From Saprospiraceae bacterium (lineage in GTDB: Bacteria > Bacteroidota > Bacteroidia > Chitinophagales > Saprospiraceae): a DNA stretch of 36,050 bases. Position numbers and translations under genes: made by a program. The DNA is taken from assembly GCA_007125435.1 (NCBI GenBank), contig SLDF01000036.1:1-36050 (forward strand), in the 5' to 3' direction. Under the pieces are notes generated by a model. The model did no database searches and was not told the DNA's origin. It was given only the letters and a program-made list of their open reading frames with translations. Positions 16,414 to 25,025 of this stretch are shown here, piece after piece (within the stretch, counting starts at the first letter, position 1; the number at the start of each line of letters is the position of its first letter).

Positions 16414-17334
16414 GTGTCATACAGGTCAGAACAGTTTTTAAAGTATAAGCCAAATAGTGAGGCATTGAAGTCAATGCTGGCTCAGGATCTATCGGAGGAT
16501 GATATAAGAGACTTGTTTTTGGAGGTGCTGAATAGCGGATTGCATGGTCTATGTTTTAGTCTCTATGAGGAAGGTCAAAAACCTGGTGATTATATATCTG
16601 AGGCACAGATCAGACGAAGGCTGAGAATACTGAAACCTTACACGCAATGGGTCAGGTCTTTCTCCACGACAGAGAGCAATGATATGATACCAAAAATAGC
16701 TAAGGAATTTGGTATGAAGACAATGGTAGGCGCATGGATAGGGTATGAGGCTGACAAAAATGAGGAAGAGATAGAGGGACTTATAAAACTGGCCCATGAT
16801 GGATATGTGGATATTGCAGCCGTAGGAAATGAAGTCCTGTACAGGGGAGACTTGTCCAAGGAGGAATTGATACAAAAGATAAACCATGTCAAATCCAAAG
16901 TGACCCATATTCCTGTGGGCTATGTAGATGCATATTATGAGTTTGTGAGGCATCCTGACCTGGTCGAAGTGTGTGATGTGATTCTTAGTAACTGCTATCC
17001 GTTCTGGGAGGGTAGCTCATGTGAGGATGCTCTGGGTCACGCCAGACACATGTATCACCAGTGCAAGCAAGTCGCACAGGGCAAAAAGGTCATCATCACC
17101 GAAACGGGCTGGCCATCGCAAGGTGAGTCTCTCGGTCATGCTTACCCCGGCAATATAAATGCGATGAAGTACTTTATCAATACCCAACTGTGGTCAGCTG
17201 ATGAGGATATAGAGATGTTTTATTTTTCGTCATTTGATGAAGATTGGAAAGTTGGAGCTGAGGGTGAAGTAGGCGCATACTGGGGGATCTGGGACAAAAA
17301 AGAGATACTGAAATATATTAAAAAAGCACAATAG
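16414..17334 (+). CDS. Cytoplasmic GH17 enzyme, paralogue of the fused domain
   Basis: The protein has 306 residues and no signal peptide, so it is cytoplasmic. It starts at GTG. It is a single GH17 domain with acid/base E140 in AVGNEVLY and nucleophile E230 in ITETGWPS. It aligns along its whole length with residues about 500-790 of the upstream transporter fusion. Shared stretches include IPVGYVDAYYEF, YPFWEG and KKVIITETGWPS. The two look like products of a tandem duplication, one of which is joined to the transporter. A role in cutting or remodelling imported beta-1,3-gluco-oligosaccharides before phosphorolysis is inferred. The GH17 branch of such short intracellular proteins is poorly characterised, so transglycosylase activity is equally possible. 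Confidence 0.88.
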   Translation: MSYRSEQFLKYKPNSEALKSMLAQDLSEDDIRDLFLEVLNSGLHGLCFSLYEEGQKPGDYISEAQIRRRLRILKPYTQWVRSFSTTESNDMIPKIAKEFGMKTMVGAWIGYEADKNEEEIEGLIKLAHDGYVDIAAVGNEVLYRGDLSKEELIQKINHVKSKVTHIPVGYVDAYYEFVRHPDLVEVCDVILSNCYPFWEGSSCEDALGHARHMYHQCKQVAQGKKVIITETGWPSQGESLGHAYPGNINAMKYFINTQLWSADEDIEMFYFSSFDEDWKVGAEGEVGAYWGIWDKKEILKYIKKAQ

Positions 17335-17349
17335 ACTTTGTCTATTTTT
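17330..17349 (+). terminator. Weak hairpin with short T-run after GH17
   Basis: AATAGAC pairs with GTCTATT around a TTT loop, followed by TTT. The stem is A/T-rich and overlaps the stop codon of the GH17 gene. It could be an attenuator that lowers expression of the next gene. It could equally be chance. Confidence 0.3.
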
Positions 17350-17392
17350 ATATAGTTATGTTTATATTTATTGAAATTCTAAAATATTAGTT

Positions 17393-18727
17393 ATGAAAAT
17401 TTTTACAATTACACTAACGGTGATTTTATTCTCGATCACCTTAAATGCACAAAATGGGCCGATAGATTTTGAGCCAGATGGTTTTGGTGCCGACTGGACC
17501 TGGACTGTGTTTGAGAATGACGACAACCCGCCTCTCGAAATCATAGAGAATCCCGATAAATCGGGTATAAATACTTCTGATTTCGTTGCGCAGTTTACAG
17601 CTACTCAAGATGGTCAGCCGTTTGCGGGCGTTGAGTCTCTCAGAGGTGGCCCTGATTTGGGTCCATTTGTATTAGATGCCACAAACTCAACGATAAGGAT
17701 CATGGTATGGAAGTCTGTCATTAGTGATGTGGGTATTAAGTTAGCCTCTCCAACAGGTTGGTCTCAAGGTGAAATAAAAGTAGCCAATACGAAAGTAAAT
17801 GAGTGGGAAGAGTTGACCTTTGATTTTTCTGGTTTTATTAATCCACCTGATGCTGAAGGCCAATTAGACCACATCGTTGTTTTTCCTGATTTTAATGACA
17901 GAGGTCAGGATAATGTAGTCTTTTTTGACAATATCACTTTTGGTGAGCCGGATGGTGGTGGTGATGAAGATGAACCGGCAACCGCGGCTCCAACTCCTCA
18001 AGAGGACCCATCTAGTGTCATCTCACTATTTAGTGATGCTTATGATAATGTGCCTGTTGATACATGGCGTACTGATTGGTCAGCGGGAAATCTACAAGAT
18101 ATAGAGATAAACGGGAACCCGACAAAGCTATATACGAATGTTGACTTTATAGGCATAGAGACTGTAGCCAATCAAATTGATATCACTGGAATGACCAACT
18201 TTCGAATCGATATCTGGTCGCCCAATCATACTTTTTTCGGCGTGAAGCTGGTAGACTTTGGGCCTTCTGGCGAATTTGGTGGGGGTGATGACACAGAGCA
18301 TCAGATAGATTTCGTCGACGTAGCTCAAGGTGAATGGATCAGTATCGACATACCTTTGAGCGAATTTGAAGGGTTAATGAATAGAGAGAACATTGCTCAA
18401 TTCATATTGGTTGGTCAACCAACTGGTGAGACCACGCTCTATGTAGACAATGTTTATTTTTATGATGCTACTTCTGTAAACACAAACATAGTCGACTTAG
18501 AGGAAGATATGATAGAGTTATTTCCCAATCCTGTGCTTTCAGGATCTGAGGTCAATCTAAGCGAATCAGTAAAAGAGATGACCATTGTTGACTTTAGCGG
18601 TAGAGTCATTGATAGAGCGTTGAATACTTCTATCATACAGACCAACAGATTGAGACCGGGGGCATACTTTCTTCAGGTCATTACCGATGATAATAAACGA
18701 CAAGTTTTAAAACTATTGGTACAGTAA
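17393..18727 (+). CDS. T9SS-secreted glycan-binding-like protein
   Basis: The protein has 444 residues. A signal peptide covers about 1-19, ending LNAQ. An N-terminal jelly-roll-like domain (about 22-185) ends VVFFDNITFG. A second module at about 200-362 is closely related to the two modules of the lipoprotein at 4654, sharing SLFSDAYDNVPVDTW, DFGPSGEFGGGDD and IDIPLSEFEG. The last 75 or so residues are a T9SS type A sorting domain with ELFPNPV and a VLKLLVQ end. No catalytic motif is visible. It is probably exported and anchored or released at the surface to bind glucan. It is the last gene of the operon, 17 bases before a strong terminator. Binding specificity is inferred from context. Confidence 0.8.
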   Translation: MKIFTITLTVILFSITLNAQNGPIDFEPDGFGADWTWTVFENDDNPPLEIIENPDKSGINTSDFVAQFTATQDGQPFAGVESLRGGPDLGPFVLDATNSTIRIMVWKSVISDVGIKLASPTGWSQGEIKVANTKVNEWEELTFDFSGFINPPDAEGQLDHIVVFPDFNDRGQDNVVFFDNITFGEPDGGGDEDEPATAAPTPQEDPSSVISLFSDAYDNVPVDTWRTDWSAGNLQDIEINGNPTKLYTNVDFIGIETVANQIDITGMTNFRIDIWSPNHTFFGVKLVDFGPSGEFGGGDDTEHQIDFVDVAQGEWISIDIPLSEFEGLMNRENIAQFILVGQPTGETTLYVDNVYFYDATSVNTNIVDLEEDMIELFPNPVLSGSEVNLSESVKEMTIVDFSGRVIDRALNTSIIQTNRLRPGAYFLQVITDDNKRQVLKLLVQ

Positions 18728-18743
18728 ATAAATTAGTGTTTAT

Positions 18744-18772
18744 GAGAGCTGCCTTCGGGCGGCTCTCTTTTT
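18744..18772 (+). terminator. Rho-independent terminator of the glucan operon
   Basis: GAGAGCTGCC pairs over ten positions with GGCGGCTCTC around a TTCG tetraloop, with one T-G wobble. Five Ts follow. It lies 17 bases after the stop of the last operon gene and 38 bases before the regulator gene, so the regulator needs its own promoter. Confidence 0.92.
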
Positions 18773-18809
18773 ACTTATAATTTAGGTTAATACGACATAA
18801 CATCACTCA

Positions 18810-21506
18810 TTGAATAAGTGCATATCCTATATCATTGCTAGTTTGCTTACATTGATCGTGGGCGGGCTGCTTTCGGCACAGTCGAGGCTTGGTAGTCCTG
18901 CTATCAAGAATTATACGCCACTTGATTATGGTCATATTGGGAAGGCCTGGGGTATGGATTCAGCTCCTAATGGGTTGATATACTTTAGCACAGATTTTGG
19001 TTTAGTCGAGTTTGACGGCGATGTTTGGAAAAAATTTAAAGGTAGTAAAGGGTCCGTCAGATCTCTGAAGGTCTTGAATGACTCGATCATCTACACTGGA
19101 TCAGATCTTGATTTTGGTGTATGGAAAAGAAATGGCTCCCTGGATTTTGAATACCAATCTCTTTATCCTTTCAAAGAGGAAGTCGGAGACATCAGCGAAG
19201 AGTTTTGGAATATACAAGAGTATAAAGGCTCTATTTTGTTTATTTCCAACCACAACCTTTACTTTCATAAAGATGATCGCATTATTAAGATACAGTCACC
19301 AGACCGTATTGAGTCGACTTTTGTAGTTGGGGATTTACTTTATCTGGCTCTCAAAAATGGAGGTCTGAGTGTCTTGAAGGAAAATAATATTGAGACCATT
19401 GCAGATATCAAGTTGCCTACAGGCACTAATATCAAAGGCGGGTATGAAAGCCAAGACGGCTTTGTTGTTGTTACACAAAAGTCTGGTCTATTCATACATA
19501 AGGGCAGAATAACCAGACCAATTAAAAATGCACTATCTGCAATTCTCAAAGAGGCTAATGTCTTTTGTTTCGATAAGTTGACCAATGGTCAACTAGCATT
19601 TGGTACGGTATCTAAAGGTATTATTCTGGCCAATGAAGATGGTCAAATTATGCATCAAATCAATCGACAAAAAGGCCTCTTGAATAACACCATACTCTCA
19701 GTCCATATGACCAGTAATCAGCAAATGTGGCTGGGGCTTGATTATGGTATTTCTTACATCCGCTTAGCCGATAAACGTTCTTTCTTTTTTGATAATCAAG
19801 GCAACTTTGGTACCGGATATACCGCATCTATGCACGATAGGACTTTTTATCTAGGCACGAATCAGGGTCTTTATTCTAAGCCGCTAACAAGCATGTATAA
19901 TGATAATCCTTCATTTTCATTTGACCTCGTTGCCGGTACTGAAGGACAAGTATGGAGCATACAACTCATTGAGGATGATTTGCTAATCGGCCATGATCGA
20001 GGCGTTTTTATCAAGCAGGGAAATACCTTCAGACAAGTCAGTGACATCCCAGGCGTCTGGACATTAGTACCCCATAAAGGTCATATCCTTGCAGGTACTT
20101 ACAACGGCATTTATATCTTAAAAAAAGAAAGTAACCGCTATGTACAAACAGGAAAAATAGGAGAGATTCTCGGCTCTTGCAATCAATTGATCATACAAGG
20201 CGATAATACCATCTGGGTCAATATACCTAACTTTGGAATAGTGCGGGCAGAGTTAGATGATGCCCTGCAGCCAACTGAAAGGGAAATTTTTCCGGAGGAA
20301 GACTTCAAAGGAGTAATGCCCCAGCTTTCTGTGATAAATGACCAAATCGCCGTAACAACGGACAAATCGATATACATCTTCCATGCTCAAGAACAACAGT
20401 TTAGTAAAGACGATAGAGAGAGAAGCCCCCTTGCGCTGGACGGTCAATTGCCGGGTATATACCAGCCTGTAAAGCTCCGGGAGAATATCCATTTTTATCC
20501 TGTGTATAATGGGTTTGCATTAGTATATGACGAAGATGATGGCGGCGTGTCAGGAGATAGCCTTCAGGTTCTATTTAGAACGCTTTTAGTCTACAATAAT
20601 GATACTTCCAAAGTGATAAAGCAGAATGCCAACATTGATGCTGAGCTCAATAATATCATCATCAATTGGACAGCTCCTTTTACAGAAGGGGTGAAGTATC
20701 AATACAGGATTGGGGACAACAGCGAATGGTCATCATGGAGCCAAAAACGGGAGGTGAATCTGGTTAATCTGCCCTCCGGCAGACTCACCTTTAACCTTAG
20801 AGCAAAGGACAAAAGTGACCACATCACAGTATCACAGCTGATCTTACAAGTTGACACGCCATGGTATCGAAGTTCATGGGCTTATGTTTTATATTTCTGT
20901 CTTTTATTGATAGTAGTCGCTTTGCTCAATCTTTGGAAAAAAAGTCTACTTCAAAAACAACGTAGAGTCATGATCCTCAAAGAACAACATGCACTCGATG
21001 AACAAGCCCTAAAATATGAGAAAGAAATCATGCTCATAGAACAAGAACGACTGCTCCGGCAGAATGATGAACTCAAGCAAAAGCTCCGCGAAAAGACAAT
21101 AGAGCTGGCAGCTAAAGCTAAACTTACTAATGAAAAAAACAGACTCCTCTCTAAGCTCAACGAAAAATTTGGACAGCTCAAAGCCAATCCCTCACCGGTC
21201 AATATCAAATGGAATGAAATCCAGTCCATCTTCAATGAGTCACTAGATGATCAGGACAAATCATTCGAGATACAAATGGACGACCTTCACCAGGAATACA
21301 TCCACAAACTCGAAGAAAAATTCCCCAATCTGTCGAGAAATGACCTGAGAATGTGTGCCTATATCAAGATAGGTATGGATACCAAGGAGATAGCTAATAT
21401 TTTGAACGTCAAGCCTTCCAGCGCTTACATCAGCCGGTCCAGGCTCCGCAAAAAACTCAACCTGGACGTCGAAGAAGACCTGTTCAAGTTTTTGAATAGC
21501 ATATGA
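18810..21506 (+). CDS. Propeller/Y_Y_Y membrane regulator with LuxR-type HTH
   Basis: The protein has 898 residues. Signal peptide about 1-23 (LLSAQ). A two-component-regulator-type beta-propeller follows (about 30-600), with repeats such as DLDFGVWKRNG and IWVNIPNFGIVRAEL. Then come a Y_Y_Y-like domain (about 640-700), one TM helix AYVLYFCLLLIVVALLNLW, a long charged coiled-coil (about 720-800) and a C-terminal helix-turn-helix with DTKEIANILNVKPSSAYISRS. There is no histidine kinase or receiver domain. It would sense a periplasmic glycan and act directly on DNA from the membrane. Lying just downstream of the operon, it is the best candidate for its regulator. It starts at TTG, with no nearby ATG in frame. 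Confidence 0.85.
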   Translation: MNKCISYIIASLLTLIVGGLLSAQSRLGSPAIKNYTPLDYGHIGKAWGMDSAPNGLIYFSTDFGLVEFDGDVWKKFKGSKGSVRSLKVLNDSIIYTGSDLDFGVWKRNGSLDFEYQSLYPFKEEVGDISEEFWNIQEYKGSILFISNHNLYFHKDDRIIKIQSPDRIESTFVVGDLLYLALKNGGLSVLKENNIETIADIKLPTGTNIKGGYESQDGFVVVTQKSGLFIHKGRITRPIKNALSAILKEANVFCFDKLTNGQLAFGTVSKGIILANEDGQIMHQINRQKGLLNNTILSVHMTSNQQMWLGLDYGISYIRLADKRSFFFDNQGNFGTGYTASMHDRTFYLGTNQGLYSKPLTSMYNDNPSFSFDLVAGTEGQVWSIQLIEDDLLIGHDRGVFIKQGNTFRQVSDIPGVWTLVPHKGHILAGTYNGIYILKKESNRYVQTGKIGEILGSCNQLIIQGDNTIWVNIPNFGIVRAELDDALQPTEREIFPEEDFKGVMPQLSVINDQIAVTTDKSIYIFHAQEQQFSKDDRERSPLALDGQLPGIYQPVKLRENIHFYPVYNGFALVYDEDDGGVSGDSLQVLFRTLLVYNNDTSKVIKQNANIDAELNNIIINWTAPFTEGVKYQYRIGDNSEWSSWSQKREVNLVNLPSGRLTFNLRAKDKSDHITVSQLILQVDTPWYRSSWAYVLYFCLLLIVVALLNLWKKSLLQKQRRVMILKEQHALDEQALKYEKEIMLIEQERLLRQNDELKQKLREKTIELAAKAKLTNEKNRLLSKLNEKFGQLKANPSPVNIKWNEIQSIFNESLDDQDKSFEIQMDDLHQEYIHKLEEKFPNLSRNDLRMCAYIKIGMDTKEIANILNVKPSSAYISRSRLRKKLNLDVEEDLFKFLNSI

Positions 21507-21929
21507 TGTCTAGCTTTCGTACCATATTGTGATAGGTATTTATCGGCATCTATCTTTTATATGGGCGTGCCCTCCACATCTCCCTGCGGTCGATCTGGAG
21601 GTCGGGCTATCCGCTTGTATTCACTATATCTCTATGGAGTGTCGCTACAGATGATGTTCGGCTTCTTCCAGTCGCCGACACATCTGTGCTCCACTAACCA
21701 TAGATCTATAGCTCATATCGCTGCTATCCCTCACGCATGAAGCTTTGATTATAAAATTGGCAGTATAGCTGAGCCCCTTTTATAACTACTCATGGGTACT
21801 TCGGGAAGATAAGTGTATAGCTTGGTCCCTCCCTCCCCTTTCCACAATATATGGAGAGGGAGAGGGAAGAAACACACCTAATAAAGGGTTCAAGCTATTC
21901 ATCAAAAAATTGGTGCTACACAATGTGTC
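21507..21929. other. Convergent spacer with repeat G1 and a hairpin
   Basis: This lies between the regulator gene and the minus-strand T9SS gene. Apart from repeat G1 (21563-21737) it holds a pyrimidine-rich/purine-rich hairpin at about 21831-21858. There CCCTTTCCA faces TGGAGAGGG. It may stop transcription from either side, though there is no long T-run. No ORF supported. Confidence 0.4.
21563..21737 (+). repeat. Structured repeat family G, copy 1
   Basis: It starts GGGCGTGCCC, has GTCGGGCTATCCGCTTGTATTC near the left and ends ATCCCTCACGCA. Nested stems are visible: CTCCACATC with GATCTGGAG (one mismatch), CTATGG with CCATAG, ACAGATG with CATCTGT, and TCGGC with GCCGA. The copy at 28204 keeps the conserved blocks but has different paired bases. 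The conserved ends look like sequences that I recall as frequent in Bacteroidota genomes; this was not checked. Confidence 0.65.
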
Positions 21930-23093
21930 TTAATGTACATTAATCTTGCCTATGCTTCTGATGTTCCCATTGCCACTTATCAACTGGAAAACATATAATC
22001 CTGGCGTTAAGTACCCTGGCATGGAGATGGTGATATTTTCATTTGGCAGTGAGTCAATGCTCCTGACAAGTGCTTGCCTGCCATTCATGTCAGATAGTAT
22101 GAAGGTGCCATTCGTGAGGTCTTGGTCTGTCTGAATGGTCAACTCTTGCATAGGCGATATGGGATTAGGGTAGACTGTAGATGGTATCAATTCGACAGCG
22201 CTTACTGATGTGCTGATCTCATTGTGATCCGGCTTAAAAAATACTGAAATTATTTCGCCACCATCGATATTGATACGCATTAAATTTGATGGGTCATGCT
22301 GGTCAAAAAACAAGTAAAATTCATTTTCAAATATTTCGCCTTGGGTAAGACCAAATGCATCTATTAATGGTGGTGGTGCCGGCGCACCGGCAAGAAAAAA
22401 GCTATCCAGTGTAATGCCACTAGCCTGTACCAGCAGTACCTCTCTTGGCTCGTTAATACCACCTTCTCTATTGGGCGTAATAAGCTCACCCCATCCAACT
22501 ACGGTCCGTGTTTGGGTTAAAGTTCGTTTACGTGAACCGGGTACCATATTTAGCCCAAAAGCAGCTACCGTTAATTCAAATACTGTAGTCTCTATAAATG
22601 ACTCCGTCCAGGTGTCTTGATAAGATAATGGAAACTTAATGAAGTCTATTCGGCCATCGAGTGGTGATGGTGAACCCACAAATCGGATAACATCATCTGG
22701 TCCTCCTGATATTTGTGTGATTGAGAAAGAGGTGTCTTGAGGTAGACTGCCAACTCTATAAGCGCCATTTTCATCTATGCCATCGTATTCTGTATTAGCG
22801 TAAATAAACCCTTGAAACTGTAAAAAGGACGGCGTTTTATATTTGGCTTCTGGAAATGTAGTATCGCCTTCAGTGCTTAAGAACAATGTCATACTGCTGT
22901 CGATAACCGACAGGCTGGAATAATCCCAAATTTGGTCTTCACCTTCTTCAGGTATCTGCACATTATTGACATCTGCCACAAAACGAAAGATCTCATAGCT
23001 CTCAGGTTGTGGAAAGTCGTCATACTCAATCACTAATTGGCTGTAGACAGGCAGTAGCAATACGATAAAAAACATTGTAAAAATAAATCTCAT
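21930..23093 (-). CDS. T9SS-secreted protein of unknown function
   Basis: The protein has 387 residues. A signal peptide covers about 1-18 (LLPVYSQ). The body (about 20-300) is beta-rich with no motif that I recognise. It has the Asp-Tyr-rich start EYDDFPQPESYE and a WDYSSLSVIDSS segment seen in some Bacteroidota secreted proteins. Residues about 305-387 form a T9SS sorting domain with VYPNPISP and GLYVFQLISGNG. It is a single gene on the minus strand facing the regulator, and nothing ties it to the glucan operon. Function unknown. Confidence 0.75.
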   Translation of the reverse strand: MRFIFTMFFIVLLLPVYSQLVIEYDDFPQPESYEIFRFVADVNNVQIPEEGEDQIWDYSSLSVIDSSMTLFLSTEGDTTFPEAKYKTPSFLQFQGFIYANTEYDGIDENGAYRVGSLPQDTSFSITQISGGPDDVIRFVGSPSPLDGRIDFIKFPLSYQDTWTESFIETTVFELTVAAFGLNMVPGSRKRTLTQTRTVVGWGELITPNREGGINEPREVLLVQASGITLDSFFLAGAPAPPPLIDAFGLTQGEIFENEFYLFFDQHDPSNLMRINIDGGEIISVFFKPDHNEISTSVSAVELIPSTVYPNPISPMQELTIQTDQDLTNGTFILSDMNGRQALVRSIDSLPNENITISMPGYLTPGLYVFQLISGNGNIRSIGKINVH

Positions 23094-23351
23094 AACTTGT
23101 GTTTTAAATGATTTAATAAAGTTTAATGTGTGATTTTACGTCTTGGTATTTCCCAGGTTTAAAGTAGTCGACTGGAGCCCTACAGTATTAACTGTGGTTA
23201 ATATCTCATCGGTCAGTAACTTTAATTGATGGTAATATCCAATGATTTTTTTCACACTACAAATCTACCTTGAAAGGGTCTTAGGCCCTATCAAAATTGA
23301 ACCAATAGATATAAAATTTGAATCATTTGCATTGATTATCATGGTTTTGGG

Positions 23352-23411
23352 ATGACTGAATGGTGCATGACTGAATGGTGCATGACTGAATGGTGCATGA
23401 CTGAATGGTGC
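23352..23411 (+). repeat. 15-bp tandem repeat, four perfect units
   Basis: The unit ATGACTGAATGGTGC occurs four times in a row without a mismatch. It lies in a spacer, about 260-320 bases upstream of the T9SS gene on the minus strand. Perfect identity suggests recent expansion or contraction by slippage, so the copy number may vary between strains. Confidence 0.95.
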
Positions 23412-23454
23412 GCAGCAATTTGGTTGACTAAATGTCAAGCAAATAATGAAGGAA

Positions 23455-23474
23455 CCGAGCCGCCTCTGGCTCGG
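23455..23474 (+). repeat. 20-bp palindromic repeat (family P), copy 2
   Basis: CCGAGCCGCCTCTGGCTCGG forms a hairpin; with the flanking A and T the stem is eight perfect pairs (23454-23461 with 23468-23475) and the loop six bases. It matches the copies at 881-900 and 23532-23551. Confidence 0.65.
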
Positions 23475-23531
23475 TATCACTGTATCTGAATAAAATCGCC
23501 ATAATGAGTAAACTAGTAAATGATAATAAAA

Positions 23532-23551
23532 CTGAGCCGCCCCTGACTCAG
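23532..23551 (+). repeat. 20-bp palindromic repeat (family P), copy 3
   Basis: CTGAGCCGCCCCTGACTCAG has paired CTGAG/CTCAG ends. Its bases differ from copy 2 on both arms in a way that keeps the outer pairing (CCGAG/CTCGG against CTGAG/CTCAG). It is 77 bases from copy 2, in the same orientation. Confidence 0.6.
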
Positions 23552-23615
23552 CATCGAGCTAAATTGTGATTAAACCCTTACCTAAGAATATTTTTTTGCA
23601 CAGCCACTTAAAGTA

Positions 23616-23695
23616 AAAGCCGCTCACACCAGCAGCGACACTCTATGGTAGACCTGTGAATACAAGCGGATAGTCCGACCCGTAGGGTCACACCC
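23616..23695 (-). repeat. Structured repeat family G, truncated copy
   Basis: Read on the minus strand it starts GGGTGTGACCC and continues CTATCCGCTTGTATTCACAG and GTCTACCATAGAGTGTCGCTGCTG, nearly as in the copy at 28204. Similarity is lost after GAGCGGCTT, so the right half with the conserved end ATCCCTCACGC is missing. It ends about 10 bases from the stop codon of the porin gene. Confidence 0.65.
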
Positions 23696-23705
23696 AAAAC
23701 TTACA

Positions 23706-25022
23706 TTAAAATATAAAACCCATACCTAGTTCAAATCGATCGCCTTCGGTTTCTCCCGATGGTAGCAATGCTGAGTTGATCCTGAACTGGTAATTGGCTT
23801 TGATGACTATACTTCGCTTGGGGTTGAAATTCAGACCTACAGTGATGGCGGTGAGATCGGAGAGGAAGATATCTTCATCTACAAGCTCTGGACTGATGGT
23901 GCGATGTGTATTTAGCCTTTCATATCTGACAAAAACAGGGAGCTTGACTTCCTTAGGGTTATAAAGTCGACTTTTGGCTTTTGACTTTATGTCTTTGCTG
24001 CGTCTGCCACGAATGAGAGGGAGGATATCATAGCCGACCTCTGCATAGTAGCCATAGACGTTCTCTCCAAGAACTTGCCCTTCTCTTTCTGTCCTTTGTT
24101 CGATGAGAGCATGTAGGTTTTCTGTATCCTGAATATAGCCCAGTGAGCCAAGGGTCATAAATGTCCAATTGCCTAATGTGTATCTCCAATATGAGCTCAT
24201 TAAGTATGTATGTGAATTAGCTTTGACTTGCTGTCCATCACGTATGATGCTGGCATTGTCACCAAGTCGTGTCCAGACGCCATTAAACCCTAGTTCTGTA
24301 TCTTTCAGCCCGGTGTAAGTCAGACTGGGGTTAACAATTAGGCTATTGAAGTTAAATCTCAGAACATTTTCACGTCCACCCCTGAGCCAGGTGCCACCAT
24401 TGAGCGCCAGAGGGTCAAGTCCCTGATAGAAAGAAAATGTCCATTTGAGATGCTCTGTAAGGTTACCGTAATTCATGATACCCAGATCTATCCACTGAGA
24501 AGGGATGATGATGCGCTCTACCTCGGGTCTGTTGACAGAGTAAAATAAAATAGGCTCATCATTGTTATTGATATAACCTGTCTGTACCTGGTGTGTACCA
24601 ATGCGCACATTGTAGTAGTCACTGATCAAGAAATCTACAAATACCTCAGGTAGATACTCTAAGTGCCACTCTCTATTGCCGTCATTGGCCAGCTCAGCAA
24701 AAATCTCGGCATATAATACCATCCAGTTCATTGGCTTATAGGCGGCATAAGCTACAAAGCGCTGGAGATTGGTATTGTATAGCTCGACATCCTGCGAACG
24801 AGTATCTTTGGGTCCGAGATAGTTGATGTAGCTTGTCTCACCAAACCCTGAAATAGTAAACTTACTGTCGCTAAAGTATATTTTAGAAGCTGCTACTGGC
24901 AGACCTGCCTGAGTCTCATAAGTCAGCGTATCTACTATTTTTGACTTTTCTTGAGCACATATATTAAAAGGTCGTAACAGCGCTACTAAAGAAAACAGTG
25001 TAATAAATTGAATATGTCTCAT
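23706..25022 (-). CDS. Outer-membrane porin-like beta-barrel protein
   Basis: With the start at MRHIQF the protein has 438 residues. The signal peptide runs to about NICAQ. The rest alternates short amphipathic strands with acidic or polar turns (for example LQRFVAYAAYKPMNWMVLYAEIF) and ends FELGMGFIF, a terminal Phe being common in outer-membrane barrels. The track starts 13 codons earlier, but the later ATG gives a cleaner signal peptide. The solute is not known; a phosphate- or carboxylate-type porin is possible but unproven. It lies 77 bases downstream of the histidine kinase gene on the same strand and is probably a target of that two-component pair. A 9-bp inverted repeat sits just before the start. 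Confidence 0.75.
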   Translation of the reverse strand: MRHIQFITLFSLVALLRPFNICAQEKSKIVDTLTYETQAGLPVAASKIYFSDSKFTISGFGETSYINYLGPKDTRSQDVELYNTNLQRFVAYAAYKPMNWMVLYAEIFAELANDGNREWHLEYLPEVFVDFLISDYYNVRIGTHQVQTGYINNNDEPILFYSVNRPEVERIIIPSQWIDLGIMNYGNLTEHLKWTFSFYQGLDPLALNGGTWLRGGRENVLRFNFNSLIVNPSLTYTGLKDTELGFNGVWTRLGDNASIIRDGQQVKANSHTYLMSSYWRYTLGNWTFMTLGSLGYIQDTENLHALIEQRTEREGQVLGENVYGYYAEVGYDILPLIRGRRSKDIKSKAKSRLYNPKEVKLPVFVRYERLNTHRTISPELVDEDIFLSDLTAITVGLNFNPKRSIVIKANYQFRINSALLPSGETEGDRFELGMGFIF

Positions 25023-25025
25023 CCT

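Larger units (their letters stand above)
1496..18772 (+). other. Predicted beta-1,3-glucan utilisation operon
   Basis: Nine plus-strand genes from 1496 to 18727 are separated by 0 to 85 bases, except for one 244-base gap that contains a palindromic repeat. Two junctions overlap (TAATG at 10924-10928, ATGA at 12236-12239). The set closes with a strong terminator at 18744-18772. Content is GH16, three GH17 domains, GH30, a GH149-like phosphorylase, a GPH transporter, an outer-membrane barrel fusion and two surface glycan-binding-like proteins. This is coherent for laminarin-type beta-1,3(1,6)-glucan. No SusC/SusD genes are present in the window. Single transcription is inferred, not shown. Confidence 0.8.
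23094..23705. other. Gene-free spacer with several repeats
   Basis: This spacer upstream of the T9SS gene contains a 15-bp x4 tandem repeat, two 20-bp palindromes and a truncated copy of repeat G. On the minus strand TAGATTTG at 23257-23264 fits the Bacteroidota -7 pattern TAnnTTTG. It lies 164 bases before the start codon and has no clear -33 box. A 71-aa ORF across the tandem repeat is not believed. Confidence 0.45.

Noticed and set aside
23265-23480. 71-aa minus-strand ORF with repeated SHAPF
   Set aside because: It is only open because a 15-bp tandem repeat keeps the frame. It has no domain and overlaps a palindrome.
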